Of a stretch of 64,000 bases of DNA, positions 24,101-35,760 are shown piece after piece. The notes beneath the pieces were generated by a model that worked only from the letters and a program-made list of their open reading frames with translations, did no database searches and had not been told where the DNA came from. Origin of the DNA: Mugil cephalus (Eukaryota; Chordata; Actinopteri; Mugiliformes; Mugilidae); contig NC_061785.1 of assembly GCF_022458985.1 (NCBI RefSeq), positions 2,101,816 to 2,165,815 on the forward strand, written 5' to 3'. The stretch's first letter is position 1, and the number at the start of each line of letters is the position of its first letter. The position numbers and the translations under genes are program-made.

Positions 24101-24430
24101 TATTATAATAAAAATTAACAAGATTCTCAGTTTTAACTGATACAGAGAAAAAAAATGCTGCATTTAAGCTAATTCAGACGATATGTATGACCACATGCAA
24201 TCTGATTGGCCCGGTAGATGTTTGCTATAGAGACTCCAAACTAACTTTCTCCACACGCCAAAAAAAACATTTTTAGAGCAGTTTCGTGTACCTGGTACTC
24301 CCACGCAGAGCAGGATGCTGTAGTAAACAACCGGGATGAAGCCCAGGACACATTTGGACTTCTGCAGCTCCTCCGGTGTCAGGTCCAGCTCCTGGTGGCC
24401 GGACGCTGTCACATTGGACCAGTTGATCAT
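20167..24430 (-). CDS. gpr142: gpr142, rhodopsin-class GPCR (two coding exons)
   Basis: Class A receptor which in mammals responds to aromatic amino acids such as tryptophan and is coupled to islet hormone release; that role is from family knowledge. Coding exons on the minus strand are 24430-24292 and 21125-20167, joined in phase to give 365 residues (human about 462, mainly a longer N-terminus). Residues 1-46 hold two N-glycosylation sequons (NWS, NVT) and TM1 start [15 protein letters not shown]. After the junction come [32 protein letters not shown], the DRY motif at about 129-131, [14 protein letters not shown] in TM6, [11 protein letters not shown], and [13 protein letters not shown] in place of NPxxY. 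These blocks match GPR142 and set it apart from the related GPR139. The C-tail is basic and serine-rich. Confidence is high. Confidence 0.95.
22021..22430. mobile_element. MITE-like element with inverted ends CACTCACC...TTTATTAGGTA
   Basis: The left end ACTCACCAGTTTATTAGGTA is mirrored by the right end GTACCTAATAAACTGGCGAG, giving imperfect inverted termini about 410 bases apart. This is the classic end of a widespread non-autonomous teleost DNA transposon. No coding capacity. Confidence 0.7.
23238..24010. mobile_element. 0.8 kb MITE-like element, copy 1
   Basis: Begins near TATAGAGAGTCTGTCCAACC and ends near GTTGACCAGACTCTCTCTGA, forming imperfect inverted termini. The internal sequence (GGTTCTGAGCTGGTCACATG, GGGCGCCATGTTGGATCC, GCCACTTCTCTATGG-type phrases, GCTAGC-rich middle) is shared in reverse orientation with 39099-39970. 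Non-coding. Confidence 0.8.
24008..24062. repeat. (GATAC)n microsatellite
   Basis: About ten GATAC pentamers directly abutting the right end of the 0.8 kb element. Confidence 0.95.
24292..24430 (-). CDS. gpr142: gpr142 first coding exon
   Basis: Starts at ATG (24430-24428) in [11 protein letters not shown] and ends in GTACCAG before donor GTACACG, phase 1. Just upstream, TTTTTATTCTCCAG is a good acceptor, so the transcript likely has at least one non-coding exon further upstream. The start is favoured because the two sequons sit right after it and the exon frame fits TM1 of human GPR142. Confidence 0.88.
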
Positions 24431-25586
24431 GACCTTGGTGCTTCACCTGGAGAATAAAAATGAAAGAAAAATGAAGACAAAACACAACTTCACAAAGTAG
24501 AAGATGAGTACTGTAAAAGTTCAGTTTACTTTTTTCGATGTGGTCTCAGATTTTACACCCTGGACCGACTGAAACCCTTTCCACACTGGATGCCCTTGTA
24601 CTTGGACCAGACTGTATCTGTTATCAAAATAAAACCAACCACTATTTTCAAAGTAAACTGAGCGTGACAATGAAGAGGCCTTCGTGATCTATTATGACTC
24701 AGTGGATGGAGTTTATCGCTGCCCACCTTAAAATACAAGACACATTTGACTGATCTGGTGTGAGTCCATGTGTGGAGGTCGTCTAGGACACATGTGATCT
24801 CATTCCTTTGGTTAGTGTGAACGCACAATAAGTGCTGGGTCACATTAAAGACCACCTGCCTCTGTTAAGTTACATAGTTTTGTCTAATATTCGACTTTAA
24901 TCCAAATGAGTTAATGTTTATTTACATACAGAGAAACTGAGATCAGATCTCAAGAGCCGGCTGTGGACGAATGTGGAGAATCACTTGCAGTCAGATCGGA
25001 TGTTAATAAAAGGCCAAATGTTTAGAGTCTAGGGATCTAAGGTTGTTCAGTTTGTGTTATATTTGTGGAGATGTTTATTTAGGTTAACAATGGTTTTATA
25101 GATAAAGTCCTGTTTCCAGGACTCAAAGTCGAGGTTCCTGCCACAGTCAGGTTTATACTTCTGCTACAGATCTGCGCAGAACCCACTGCCAAGTATCCTA
25201 CGCTGTCGTAAACATTTATACTTCGAACTATATCAAAAACAAACCGGTCTGGAGTTAAACCCAATAAACGCTGAGCAACTGTTACTTTGACTGAAACCAC
25301 TGCAACAAGAAGAGGCAGTGTGAGAGGACGGTCTGTCGGAGGAAGGACTCGTCTGGCCGCTGAGAGATGAGGAGATAACTTTTATTTTATTATAGGAGCA
25401 AAGAGGCAAGTACAGTTATTTTAGAATTAAATTAAAGTCTGGTTCCTGCAGGATGGACATAGGTTTGGGTAAATATCAGAGTTTGGCATTACGATAAAAA
25501 ACAAAAATGTATTAAGATTACGAAAGGGTAATATTTTAAAGAAACAATAACAAAAGAAACAGTGATCTCTTGTGTTAAAGGGCAAT

Positions 25587-25645
25587 GTTTTGTCCACCCA
25601 TCCATCAGCCTTGACCTCCTCTTGTCTGAGAGGCCACTGTTACAA
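25587..25645. repeat. Dispersed repeat segment, copy 1
   Basis: ATGTTTTGTCCACCCATCCA and CCTTGACCTCCTC...TCTGAGA recur at 27833-27895 in the same orientation, followed in both by a ctgttacaat/ctgttgcaat tail. Confidence 0.6.
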
Positions 25646-27832
25646 TAATGAGCTGCTTTCGTAGACGCGATGCAGAGGAAACTTATTTATTTGTTTATTT
25701 GTTATAATAAATGATGCAACTGTAATTTAATTTTTTTTGTGTGGTAGAGTTTCCAGGCTGTGGATGAAATGCAGGTTACAACTATAACTATGACATAAAC
25801 AATGAAATGAAACCAAAAATACTCAATGAGCCAAACATAACTATTGAAATGTCATCTAAATATAGTGTTGGGATCTGATAATTAAATCATTTTATGCACA
25901 AACTCAATCTGCAAAGTCCTAAAACAACACTTCACAATGTAATAAACTCGTGTAATAGCTTAAAATAATGCATGAAAGCATGTGCAGATTAATTTAGGTT
26001 ACAGTACTAGCAAGTATTCAGTGTATCAGAGCCATTATTTATTCCTCTGTGCCATAAAGCTCCATTGTTTTTAAAAACACATCAGTGCATCATGCTGTAG
26101 CTCGAGGTTATATCATCTTCTTTCACCATCAGCACACAAACAAACCAGCCCTCACTAGAGCAACATGTGTAGATTAATCTGCTGCTGGAAAAAAATAGTC
26201 CCCGACAGAAGCTCGTGTTTGACTAAAACCTCAGCTGTTCTGTACAAAAAAAAAATTACTGGAAAAATATATATGTGTGAAATGTTTTCATTTAAAGAGT
26301 TGGACGCTGCGGCGTTTGGGCTGAGAGCCACAGACCGTTGTGTTGTTAGTGTTGAGAGACAGAGTGATGCATTGTTGTTTTTGGTCTTTTCATGTGATTT
26401 AAGGTTCCAGATTTAAGTCGTGTCTATGTTTGCAGTTTGGCAGAGGAAGAGGGTGAAATACGATGAAAATATGACAAAAATTCAACTTCAACATCCAATG
26501 TCCTGTGAGATAATTTTATATCTGCAAACGTCTTCTTTAAATTTAAAAGGTCGTGTCTGATGATGAAAAACAAATTCTTACTTTTGAGAAGCTGCAACCA
26601 GATAATCTACAGTTGCACTAAAATTTATTTTAACATTTATCAAACTGGCTGTTGATAATTTTTTATTTTTTTTTTATCAAACTGTTGCAGAGCCTGGATT
26701 GGATAGAGGATCGGATGAACAATTTATCCAGATGATGTTATATGTACAGAAGCTGCAGGGAAATCTCTATCATATCACAGAATTAAAGACTAATGTACAA
26801 CATGCATCTATTCATTAGTCAGATTTTATCACTAATCATCGTTTGCAGACGATGAGCCGCTTCATGTTGCTGCATAAACCAAAAAGAAAATCTGCTGAGT
26901 TTGGCCTGAGTCGGTTAAACTGCAGCTTCACAACAACAGATGGACGGACCATCCACCTCCACCCTCCACCCTCCACCCCCACCACATCAGCCATTATCCT
27001 CCTCCCGTCTCCCTAATTTAACCTTTTCACCTGGGTTACATCCATCTTGTTTTGCCTTATCTGCCTGCTCTCCTAATTTACTCCACTCACCCATGAGGCC
27101 ATATTTGGACCCTGTTATCTTTGCAGCTTTCAGTGACAAACCATTTGTAGGAGGTCAGCCAACGTAAACATCATCGCGGAGCCACGCTCACCCTATTCAC
27201 AAAAGTGCCCCGATGATGTGAGCGCTGCAATCACCACCACCGGCAGTTGGTCATATTTAATTACTGCCATTGTAAAGGCTATTTATGCGGCAGAGCTGTG
27301 CATGTGAACTACATGACTGGTACGTTTTATGGCCTGTAGCAGGAATGTGATTGTAAAATTGAGAAGCATTGAATAACTGAGTGCTTGGATGCTTTAATTC
27401 ACCTGAGCACAATAAACCTACAGAAAAGCCTGGAATGAAAAGCAGTCATCTTGATCAATGGTGTAATTAACTGTGTAGACACGGAGGAGGTCAGTATGAC
27501 AATTACTCCTTCATGCCTGTCTTCACAATCTCTCTCATGTAGAAAGATACTGTGCGTGCATGCAGAGGGCAATAACAACAGCTTCTGACCAGACTGATGA
27601 CAAATAAAGCTTCAGGCAGATTTCCTCCTAGGACTAAATCCAGGGACTAATATGGAGAAACTTTCCAAGGAACGATTTTCTCTTTTAACATTTCTAAAGT
27701 TCCACACAGACTTTGAAAAAGCTCAAACAGTTTTTGTTACAGTTACCAAAAAAGGTTTTGGTAATGAAACACTAAGAAATGACTTGTGGCTTGAGATGGG
27801 AATCAAACAGTGGCTTCTTGTGATTAAGACCA

Positions 27833-27895
27833 ATGTTTTGTCCACCCATCCGTCCACCTTGACCTCCTCCTTTCTGAGACACAACTGTTGCAATT
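27833..27895. repeat. Dispersed repeat segment, copy 2
   Basis: Partner of 25587-25645. The sequence to its right up to about 28300 looks like decayed mobile DNA. Confidence 0.6.
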
Positions 27896-28329
27896 AAACT
27901 CAGCACTGGGTCAAAATGAGCTGCTTGGAAAAATGATTAAATTTTCATGACCAGTTGTTTGTCACAACTTCTACAAACACTCGACTAAAGCCACAACGGT
28001 CCATGGTCTACACTGCTACGACTTCAGTTTTAGCGTCTTCCCAAGAACCATCGAGCTGCTGCCCAATGTTCTGTTCAAGGATGAAAGATTTGAATTCACT
28101 TGTCTTCAGGAGTTGACAGATTAATTCTCTACAAGGGTGAACCCTATGGTGCGTTGGTGGGCTTTGGAACCAGGAATCGACTCTAAACATGACCCAGCAA
28201 CAAGCCAAGTGCGGCAATCCAGTCAGAGGAGCAACAAATAAAATTTGAAGCCAGCTCAACCCTCATTTCATGTGTCTCTTCCTACATGTAGGGACTAGTG
28301 TTGGAAGTCATATCAATGGCTTTCATTGG

Positions 28330-28500
28330 AAACATGAAACACACCATTAGAGACAAGGGAGTATATTTGAGATTTGCATCAAAAGAGGCCAGTTGAGGTG
28401 GTTCGGCAACTCAACTTTGGAGGATTTTCCAGGCACAAAAAATTTGAACCAGAATTTGCTTGAGAAATGACATATCTCTCCTGGCCTGCGAATGACTAGT
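28330..28500 (+). mobile_element. Decayed LINE 3' region
   Basis: AGTTGAGGTGGTTCGGCAAC, GGAGGATTTTCCAGGCAC, CCAGAATTTGCT and ATATCTCTCCTGGCCTGCGA occur in the order of the 'gaggtggttcgggcatct ... ggcacgtcc ... cccagaactcgctgg ... tctcatctggcctgggaacgcc' end of common teleost LINEs. Many substitutions, no open frame. Confidence 0.6.
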
Positions 28501-30856
28501 CATGAATAGATGGAATATGTTGCTGAGGAGAGAGATGTTTGGATGGTTGGTTTTCTCAATAAGGTCCATGCTCTGGATCAGAGCACATAAGCTTCCTCTG
28601 CAGATTTTCCACCGAACTATAACAACCTTCTCTCAATGTTGGCCTAAACATTCATTGAGCTTCATAGAAACAGAACGGTCACAAAATCATCTGGAACATC
28701 TAATTTTCAGTGACTAATAGGAAAACCTGCAGATAAGGTTTTATAATTTTGCCGTTATGATCTGCTTCAAAGCTCCAGAATGAACTTCCACAAACTCTTA
28801 AATCCTCCTCCTTCATGTGAACTTTGACGTGTGCAGTATGAAGTGAGTCAACTTTTCAAGTCCCTTTTTGTTATCAATAAAAACATTCTCATGTTCCAGT
28901 CCTTGTTGTGAAACAAGAGCCCTCGTGCACAGATAGGATGTCCTATTCAGTATTAATAGGTCCTCAGCTCCCATGGAAGGCTTCTGTTATCTGGACTGTC
29001 CAAAATAAACAGGGATTTAATTTAATACAACTGGTTAACAGAAGAAAAATCAGTAAATATTCGATTACTTTTTAGTCTGACGTAGCCAGACTCAGCTCTT
29101 ATCAAAATATGAGTCTGGTCACAAACAAACACACAAACACAGACACACAAAAAAAAACTCAGCTGGATCATCAACAACCAATCAGAGAGTTTTACTTGTA
29201 AACCAACTCAACTCCACGATGCTCAGGTGATGTGTATGAGTGCCACTACTCTTTTGTCCATCAACACATAAATCCAGGGATCTTTGCTGGAGCTGAATCA
29301 GTTTCCAACAGAGAGACTCCAGATAAACTTTCTGTCACATATAAATTTGCAGGTGAAGAAGTTAGTATAGCTTCCAGGCTAATTTCTTGCATCCTTGCTA
29401 ACTCAGAAAATAAAAACTGAAAGGTGTCAATGTATTTGTTTTTGTATCCTGGAATTGCGTCTTAAAAAAGTCCAGCACTGGATTAAATTTCAATTTATTT
29501 ATTTCCATATTATTCACGTTTAAGATTCTGACAATGTGTGACGGTAAAGTGTCACCTCTACCTTGAATATACAGTTTTGTTTAATATTCTTGAACCTCTA
29601 TGTCACATTATTACTGCAGTGAGTAAATGGAGAGTGAACCCGAAACAAAAATAGGAAAACTGTGACGGTTGAAGCTTTGCGTCAGTGCTGCATAAAATTA
29701 CCCAGAAAAACAAGTTGAAATGGCTCCTGTAGATCTGCAAGGTCGACTCCTCGGTCTCATCAGACACACGATCTGTTTCCTCATCTGTTCTCGCTCAGGA
29801 CCAGCACAGAGAAAGATAATCGTTACGAACCAGAGGGTTTTGAGTTTGTCAGCAAAACACACCACAAGGGACCAGTAATTACTCCGACCAATCAATGACC
29901 CGAGGCGTCTTTTAAATCCTTAAGATTTCTTCTTCTCGCCACCTGAGACGTCCCTTGTAGATTGGCTCAAATCTTCAGACACCGACAGTCCCGTGGGTGC
30001 TGCAGATCCTCGAGCTGAATATGAAGCTGTTCTCACCTCAGAGGTGTTTTATTAAATCCATCTCTGAGGCAGCGATGCTGGTACCCAAGGGAAATGAAAC
30101 ATATTGACGTGATGACAGGATGGAAAGTAGCAGAGCTGCTGCAGATCAGAGGCATGTTTCTGATTAAGACCCTTTGGTGTTTGTTTTTGTGGACGGTTTT
30201 CCCAGGGTCCGCATGCAGCTGGAGGCTGTAGGATGCAGCTCTGCAGGGGTTACTGTGCCCAGGAAGCTGAAATGAACTTTATCTGTGCTCTGCTTAATTA
30301 TTCATGTGCACCTGAAACAACAGCTCTGAGAGATAAAGGGTCCTGCCAGGCGTAGCTGCACAGCAAACATATCATGGCTTCACGTGATGGCAAGGCGGAG
30401 GCGTTTGGATGTTTATGAGTAAAGTGAGAGGATTCCTTTGAAAGTCTGCAGCTGACACGCAACAGAAGGAGGAAATCTCTTCATCCTGCAGATCGTGAGA
30501 GGAGTTTCTGCTCCGAGTTTGTGTGTGAGGCCAAACTCTTGACCCGTGGTCAGAGTAGTTAGGAAGACTGAGTCCAGAAGTGAATTCTGGCAGAAGAAAT
30601 GACAGAAATGATGATGACAAATCCCCGATCCTTAGAAGATTCATGGAGGAATAGGAAGAAAACACTTCAGATCATCACAAAGTGAATTATGAAACAACTG
30701 GACTTGAGACAACCCAGACCTGCTTCCTTAAATAACTTTTCTAATGAGATCCTGATCCAGCATCAGTGATGTGTATCAGCTCTGGCTGCACATGTTCAGA
30801 ATCAGAGGATGCAGAGTTTTCCTAGTTTGCCCTTGTATGGCGGGTCTCAGTCTTAC

Positions 30857-30948
30857 CTTCTCGTCCAGTTTGTAGAGCGACTCTCCGCCGGCGTCACAGC
30901 CGATCCCCCGGGCGGCCGCCGGCCCCGGAGACTCCCACAGAGTCCCTG
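30857..30948 (-). CDS. Candidate coding exon B of an unassigned minus-strand gene
   Basis: Minus strand: acceptor CTGTCCTCCAG (with an alternative CAG three bases on), 92 bases, then GAGAAG and consensus donor GTAAGA. In the frame set by exon A (33053-33032) it reads GTLWESPGPAAARGIGCDAG then GESLYKLDEK and ends at a codon boundary. The Lys immediately before a phase-0 junction, and the overall N-terminal pattern (M-[ST]-GT start, short Gly/Ala/Pro-rich lead), are reminiscent of Rab26/Rab37, where the next exon starts with the V-M-L-[LV]-G-D GTP-binding loop. That following exon is not visible in the window, so rab37 is only a guess. A 5' part of gpr142 is the alternative. Confidence 0.45.
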
Positions 30949-33031
30949 CTGGAGGACAGAGAGGACGGAGAGGGGACGGTTAGTCCAGGCAGACGGGACA
31001 TCACTGCAACGACTGAGCCGAGGGGAGAGGGGAGAAAGGAGGCTGAGGGGAGTCAGGAGAGAAGAGGGTGAGGGAGGGGTCTGTGAACGAGGGAGGAAAC
31101 GGATCAGAGAGAAATGAAGGAAAAGTACCCGAGAATAAAAAGAGGAACGGTGACAAAATAAACATTTAAAGCTCTCAGACTCATGCTGTGAACACTAATA
31201 TCAACAGATTAGGAAAATGATGTTTTCCATATTATTATTTTCAAATAATGAATTTCTTAGAAAAAAATCTGAACCTATTAAGGTAGATTTCTCGGGATTA
31301 TTGATTCGAGTATGATGAAAAACAGCATGGAACGTAACAGGGTTTCATCTGTCAGACTATTTGCATGAAGACTGAAATTAATTGGAAACAAAAAACAGCA
31401 CCAACGTATTCAAATCTTGGCAGAGACGTTATGAGACGTTTAGAGCTGCAGAAAATCTGATTTTCACTGAAAAATCATGAAAGAAAGTTCTATAGAACGA
31501 ACTTTTATATAGAAAGAACTTTTATTTTTCATCATTACTCATCGAACTGAAAACCTCTCATGGTCAATTTTAAAGTCAGAGACTTATATAATGTTTATGT
31601 TTGTGCCTTATTGTCTTTCTCTTTAATATTCATTCATAGTAGTTGTAGTTGTTATTGTAATGTATCAATGAGGTAGTTGTCGTACGTATAATGTTTGTAA
31701 TGTTTGTGATCATTTGTAAAATTAAGTTGTGAGCAAAGTTGAGACGGACACAAAGAAATCTGGTATAAAATCTTGTGTTAGATAAGTTTAGAGAGTGAAT
31801 ATCTGGTCTTTACTGTTGAATTATCTTGGATTTTCATAATGTAATAATAAATAAATGGGGTGAAATTAAGATTTATTATTATATAAGTTTCTTGAAAGAT
31901 TGCAAAGCAGCAGACATTAGACATAAATACAAACTACTACCTCGATGTCTAGCTTTTATAATCTTAGTGTTTCTTAAATAACGATCAATATTTATGACAG
32001 AAGTGGGACTCACAGAAGAAAGAACAAAGACACCCAGCAGCAGCAGCTTTATAATTTCATGCATTTATTCTTAACGTGAAGTCAAACTAACTCAATTATC
32101 AGAGAAATTGTTGGACCTGGAAGACAAATATGTATTTAATTTAGATAAATCCACGTCTCGTAACTTCAACTAGCTGAACGACAGCGAACAGAGCGTTAAA
32201 CGAGGTGATCGGAAAAACTAATTCGTCTTAAGTCTGTTGACAAACCATCTGAGAAACCCGACGCGTACATGAGCTCGCTGTGGCCCAACATGGCCGCCCT
32301 CACCATGCAGCCGCATATCATTGAGAGTTTATCTGATGTACGGTGCTGGACCTCTGGCCGTGCTCTGCAGCAGGAGGGGACTCAAGCAAATAATGAACTC
32401 GGTGGCAGATTGTTATGCACGGACACGACTTGTTATCAACTGGACCTGAGGACCGGAAACACAACTTCATGGTGCATCAGCAGACATCAAATTATCCTTT
32501 TATAGACAAGAATCAGCTTATGACACCAAGAACTCTGTCGGTACCGACACAAAAGTACTTTAAAAATAAGATAATGTTCCAAAAATTCTAAAAAAATTTC
32601 AATTTATTTTTTAAATAAACATGTATACAGTGGTGGCATTGACTTCTCATATATAATTAAAAGATGACATATTTCTAGAGTTTCCAGACATGCTAACAGG
32701 ACTCACTGCTGGTTACGATCATTGTCCAACTCCCACATGTGCTCCAAGGTTGGGCTACAACGGGCTAAAGCCATAGTGACAGCTAGCTAGTTACTGTCGA
32801 GCTAGCAAGACAAGGTGATATAGACAAAACTGTAAAACTTTGTGACTAACTAACAACTTAATGTTAGTTAGGTAGCTAGCGAGTTCACGTTAGCTAGCTA
32901 GTTTTAGCTGTTGCGTTGGGTCTCAATGCTATTTGTTGCATATTTTAATATTTTGCATACTGTATATCCCTCCACTGCGTACTGAACCCCTTTTTACCTC
33001 GATCTGGAGGAGAAGAATCACTGACACTCAC
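30949..33031. other. Putative intron between candidate exons A and B
   Basis: AT-rich, no tandem repeats of note, no other exon seen. Confidence 0.4.
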
Positions 33032-33053
33032 CTGCAAAACCCGTCCCCGACAT
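33032..33053 (-). CDS. Candidate first coding exon A (MSGTGFA)
   Basis: Minus strand: CTGTGTCATGTCGGGGACGG gives ATG, then seven codons and one base before a perfect donor GTGAGT (phase 1). Exon B accepts exactly that phase. It is followed upstream by CpG-containing DNA. Tiny, so support comes only from the donor and the frame match. Confidence 0.4.
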
Positions 33054-34754
33054 GACACAGAGCTCAGACTCCGTCAGGAAGCTTGACGGGCTAGCAACAG
33101 TAACTAAGGGGGCGGGGCCAACTAGCGAAATGTTCTATATTAGCCTACAGGGTAACACTTCGAGCTAATACTAGTCCAGGTAACCAGTTACCTGCTTCAT
33201 TTGGTCCAAGGACAATACTGAGCAAAGCACTGGCAAAATATTTTTATTTTTGATCTTTGGGCAGACGGGTCCGTCCATGTGTTCTGGATCTGGTTCTGCT
33301 CCAAGTTTCTTCCTTCATGCTGCTCTGGATGTTTCAGACCAGATTTCTGAATTGAACTGAATAAACCAATGATCAGTTAATGAAGCTCAGACTGTAAATA
33401 AAGATGGACCAATGTTTCCTGGAGAGATGTTTTGAAGCTCAGTGTTTCTCAGTGCGTCTCCATCTTGGCAGTGACAGACTCCTCCTTTTAACTCCCAGCT
33501 GATTCAGAAATGGTCAGAAATGAAGCTGAATAACATTAGCGTGTGTGGCTAGCTAGAAATTAGTTACCACATAAATGAATTATAAATGAATTATAATCCT
33601 CTCTCGTAGATATGGAGTTCTTTTTACATCCCTTTGGTCTTAGATTCTTCTTGTTTCTGTCGGTCTCAAATAAACTGGCGCCTCCTCTGCAGAGATGATA
33701 TAAACTCATGGAGCCAATTTCACGCCTGCAGAGTCTATCGGCAGCTCAGATTTACAGTCGGCCTCTATCTGCACACATCTACCACCTGAAAAAAACAAAA
33801 CAAAACAAAACAGCTGCAGCTGCTGGACGAGGACAAAAAGAAAGAGTGAGAGGAGCTAACGGGGCTAGAGGAGCGATCACATTGATGCTGAGGCTGAGCT
33901 CATCTCACGGGTCACCTCGGCCTGGGACTCCGAGCATCTGTAACACGAGCAGCTCTCCAGATAAACGTTATCTCACACAGCATGACTTCATGCTCAGAAC
34001 AAATCTATTTATATTACACTTTTTTTTTGCTGCTTTATATGTGAAATAAATGTGTGCGTTGTTTAGCATCTACCTCACAGAGCTGCTCCATTAAGGCAGT
34101 AACTCTGGCTGAGCTTCCATCTCTGTATTATTTGTTCATACCAAAGCAGTGACGCTTATCTGGCACCGATGCTGCTTTATTTATTTAATAAAGACCCGTA
34201 TTTGACATTTAGAAGCAAAGCAAACAAGAACTTAAGGCCAGAATCATTATTTAAGTTCATGTGATTACAGAGTCAAAACTAAACGCTTCCATACGGGAGG
34301 TCAGACTGGAGACAATTATATGAAATAATCATTTCTACTTACAGTGTGCTTTTTATTGAAAACGACCTGAATGAGCCAATACTTTTTTAAAAACAAAAAA
34401 AAATCCACGGGCTGCTGCAAAATATTACATCTGTGTTTGATCTGAATTCAGATTATTGTTCGTCCACGAGAGGAACAAACAAACTGACGCAGTTAATGAA
34501 TAAACAGTGGATAATGTAAGAGTCGTCTCCAGGTTAAGTCTCTGAGCGTCGTTCTGTGATGTTGACATGAGAAGCTGTGAAAGGCGTCTGCTGATCTCCT
34601 GCTGCAGGGCGCGACTAATGAACCAGTAAATCAGAGCGTCCATGTTGACCCGTGTCCTCTGATGGAAGCTCCTACAGGACCAGAGCATCAGGACGGGACC
34701 AAGCAGACATGGGAGGAGGTGGCTCGGGACATTTACCCAGAAATTAAGAATCAA

Positions 34755-35160
34755 GAGTCTTTATTGTCATTATGAGAACACAACCTAATTTTGCTTAAAA
34801 GACACATGTGTAAATATGAAGCACCAGTAAGAACACATGGCACCAGGATGCATCATGGGCTGACTCTAAGCATCGCTGTAAACCACGTAAACCAGGATCG
34901 GCCTCTTCCAGCTGGATGATGTTCTCCGCTTCAGAAACGAGTTCGAGGTGTCGACTTTTCCTCCAAATTCAACCAGATCTCAGTCCAAATCATGCATCTG
35001 TGGGACGTTCTGGACCAACAGTTCTGATCCATGGAGGCCTCCACCCTTTAACTTAAAGAAGGACTTAATGTCTTTCAGCCAGATGCCACAGCTCCACGTC
35101 TACAGAGTCTGGAGGAGTCCAGGAAGCACTCGTGGGTCTGTACAGGTTTTTGTTTAGCAG
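34755..35160 (+). mobile_element. Decayed Tc1/mariner-like fragment
   Basis: CAACCAGATCTCAGTCCAAA, then CATCTGTGGGACGTTCTGGA, matches the DNA for the D-L-N-P-I-E-H-L-W-D block of Tc1-like transposases. It is followed by GATCCATGGAGGC, a GCCAGATGCCACAGCTCC phrase and CTGGAGGAGTCCAGG, the order of a teleost Tc1 3' end. Stops and indels throughout. A retroelement-like 'agtctttattgtcattatgag' start lies at 34757. Confidence 0.5.
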
Positions 35161-35659
35161 AGTTCAAAGTTCTCCAGCCAAGCAGTTGCCTCCTGGTCGA
35201 CTGAGTGGTTTTTGGCTAATCGTCCTCTCTGGGACACTGGGAGTCGATGATGTCCACAAGCATGTAGTGGGCTAAGGCTACTGTCCCATCTGTGAAGAAG
35301 ATGTGGAAGATGGACCGAGTCTTCAAACTTGTGGAGCATCCTTTGGGTAGATGCTGAATGCCGGATATGTGGAGGAGCAATGTTTAACAATACAGGGAGT
35401 CAGAGGACTGGTGTGGAGTGAATTGTCCTGGTTATGATTCTCATGGTTGTATTGAGCTGCATGTCAACGAGTATGTAAGGGCCAATGCTGAGCTGTGAAC
35501 TGTGGAGGTTGATGTGCACCAATTTTGCACCAGTAAGTTTGCAGAACAGGTTGTTTCGGGACTTTACTTCGGCCTCCGTCAGTTTCACATGCTCCTCATG
35601 CTCCTTATGGTCTGTACAGTGATCTATAACTCTAAACATGGACCTGGCCCAGGCAGAGA

Positions 35660-35760
35660 ATCAGAGTTCAAGCTCTCAACCAGATCTCAGTCAGTCCAGA
35701 ATCTGTGGGACGTTCTGGTGCTGCCAACGTTTTGGAGCCAGATACCACAGCTTCAAAACT
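35660..35760 (+). mobile_element. Second Tc1-like fragment
   Basis: Repeats the CAACCAGATCTCAGTC, ATCTGTGGGACGTTCTGG and GCCAGATACCACAGCTTC phrases of 34967-35100 in the same order but with the middle deleted, so it is a separate, internally deleted copy about 700 bases downstream. Confidence 0.5.

Larger units (their letters stand above)
21126..24291 (-). other. gpr142: gpr142 intron
   Basis: 3.2 kb intron with GTACAC donor and GTTGCAG acceptor. Holds a MITE-like element with CTTTATTAGGTA-type ends (22021-22430), a short AAAG run (about 22150), the first copy of the 0.8 kb inverted-pair element (23238-24010) and a GATAC microsatellite. Confidence 0.8.
24431..30856. other. Region upstream of gpr142: non-coding, transposon remnants
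   Basis: 6.4 kb with no exon I can support on either strand. Contains a pair of similar segments (25587-25645 and 27833-27895), a decayed LINE 3' end (28330-28500) and a CCACC-rich stretch (26945-26985). I looked here for a continuation of the 30.9 kb exon (a GxxxxGK loop exon of a Rab) and saw none. Confidence 0.55.

Noticed and set aside
24292-24485. Alternative open frame through gpr142 exon 1 (70 codons)
   Set aside because: It is out of frame with TM1 and loses the conserved IPVVYYS block. The ATG at 24430 frame is the coding one.
28008-28259. 83-codon minus-strand frame suggestive of a receptor fragment
   Set aside because: No receptor motif on inspection; it lies beside a decayed LINE end, so it is more likely mobile DNA.
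34425-34754. 109-codon minus-strand frame
   Set aside because: No recognisable domain, no splice context, and it adjoins transposon-derived DNA. Judged to be chance or mobile-element remnant.
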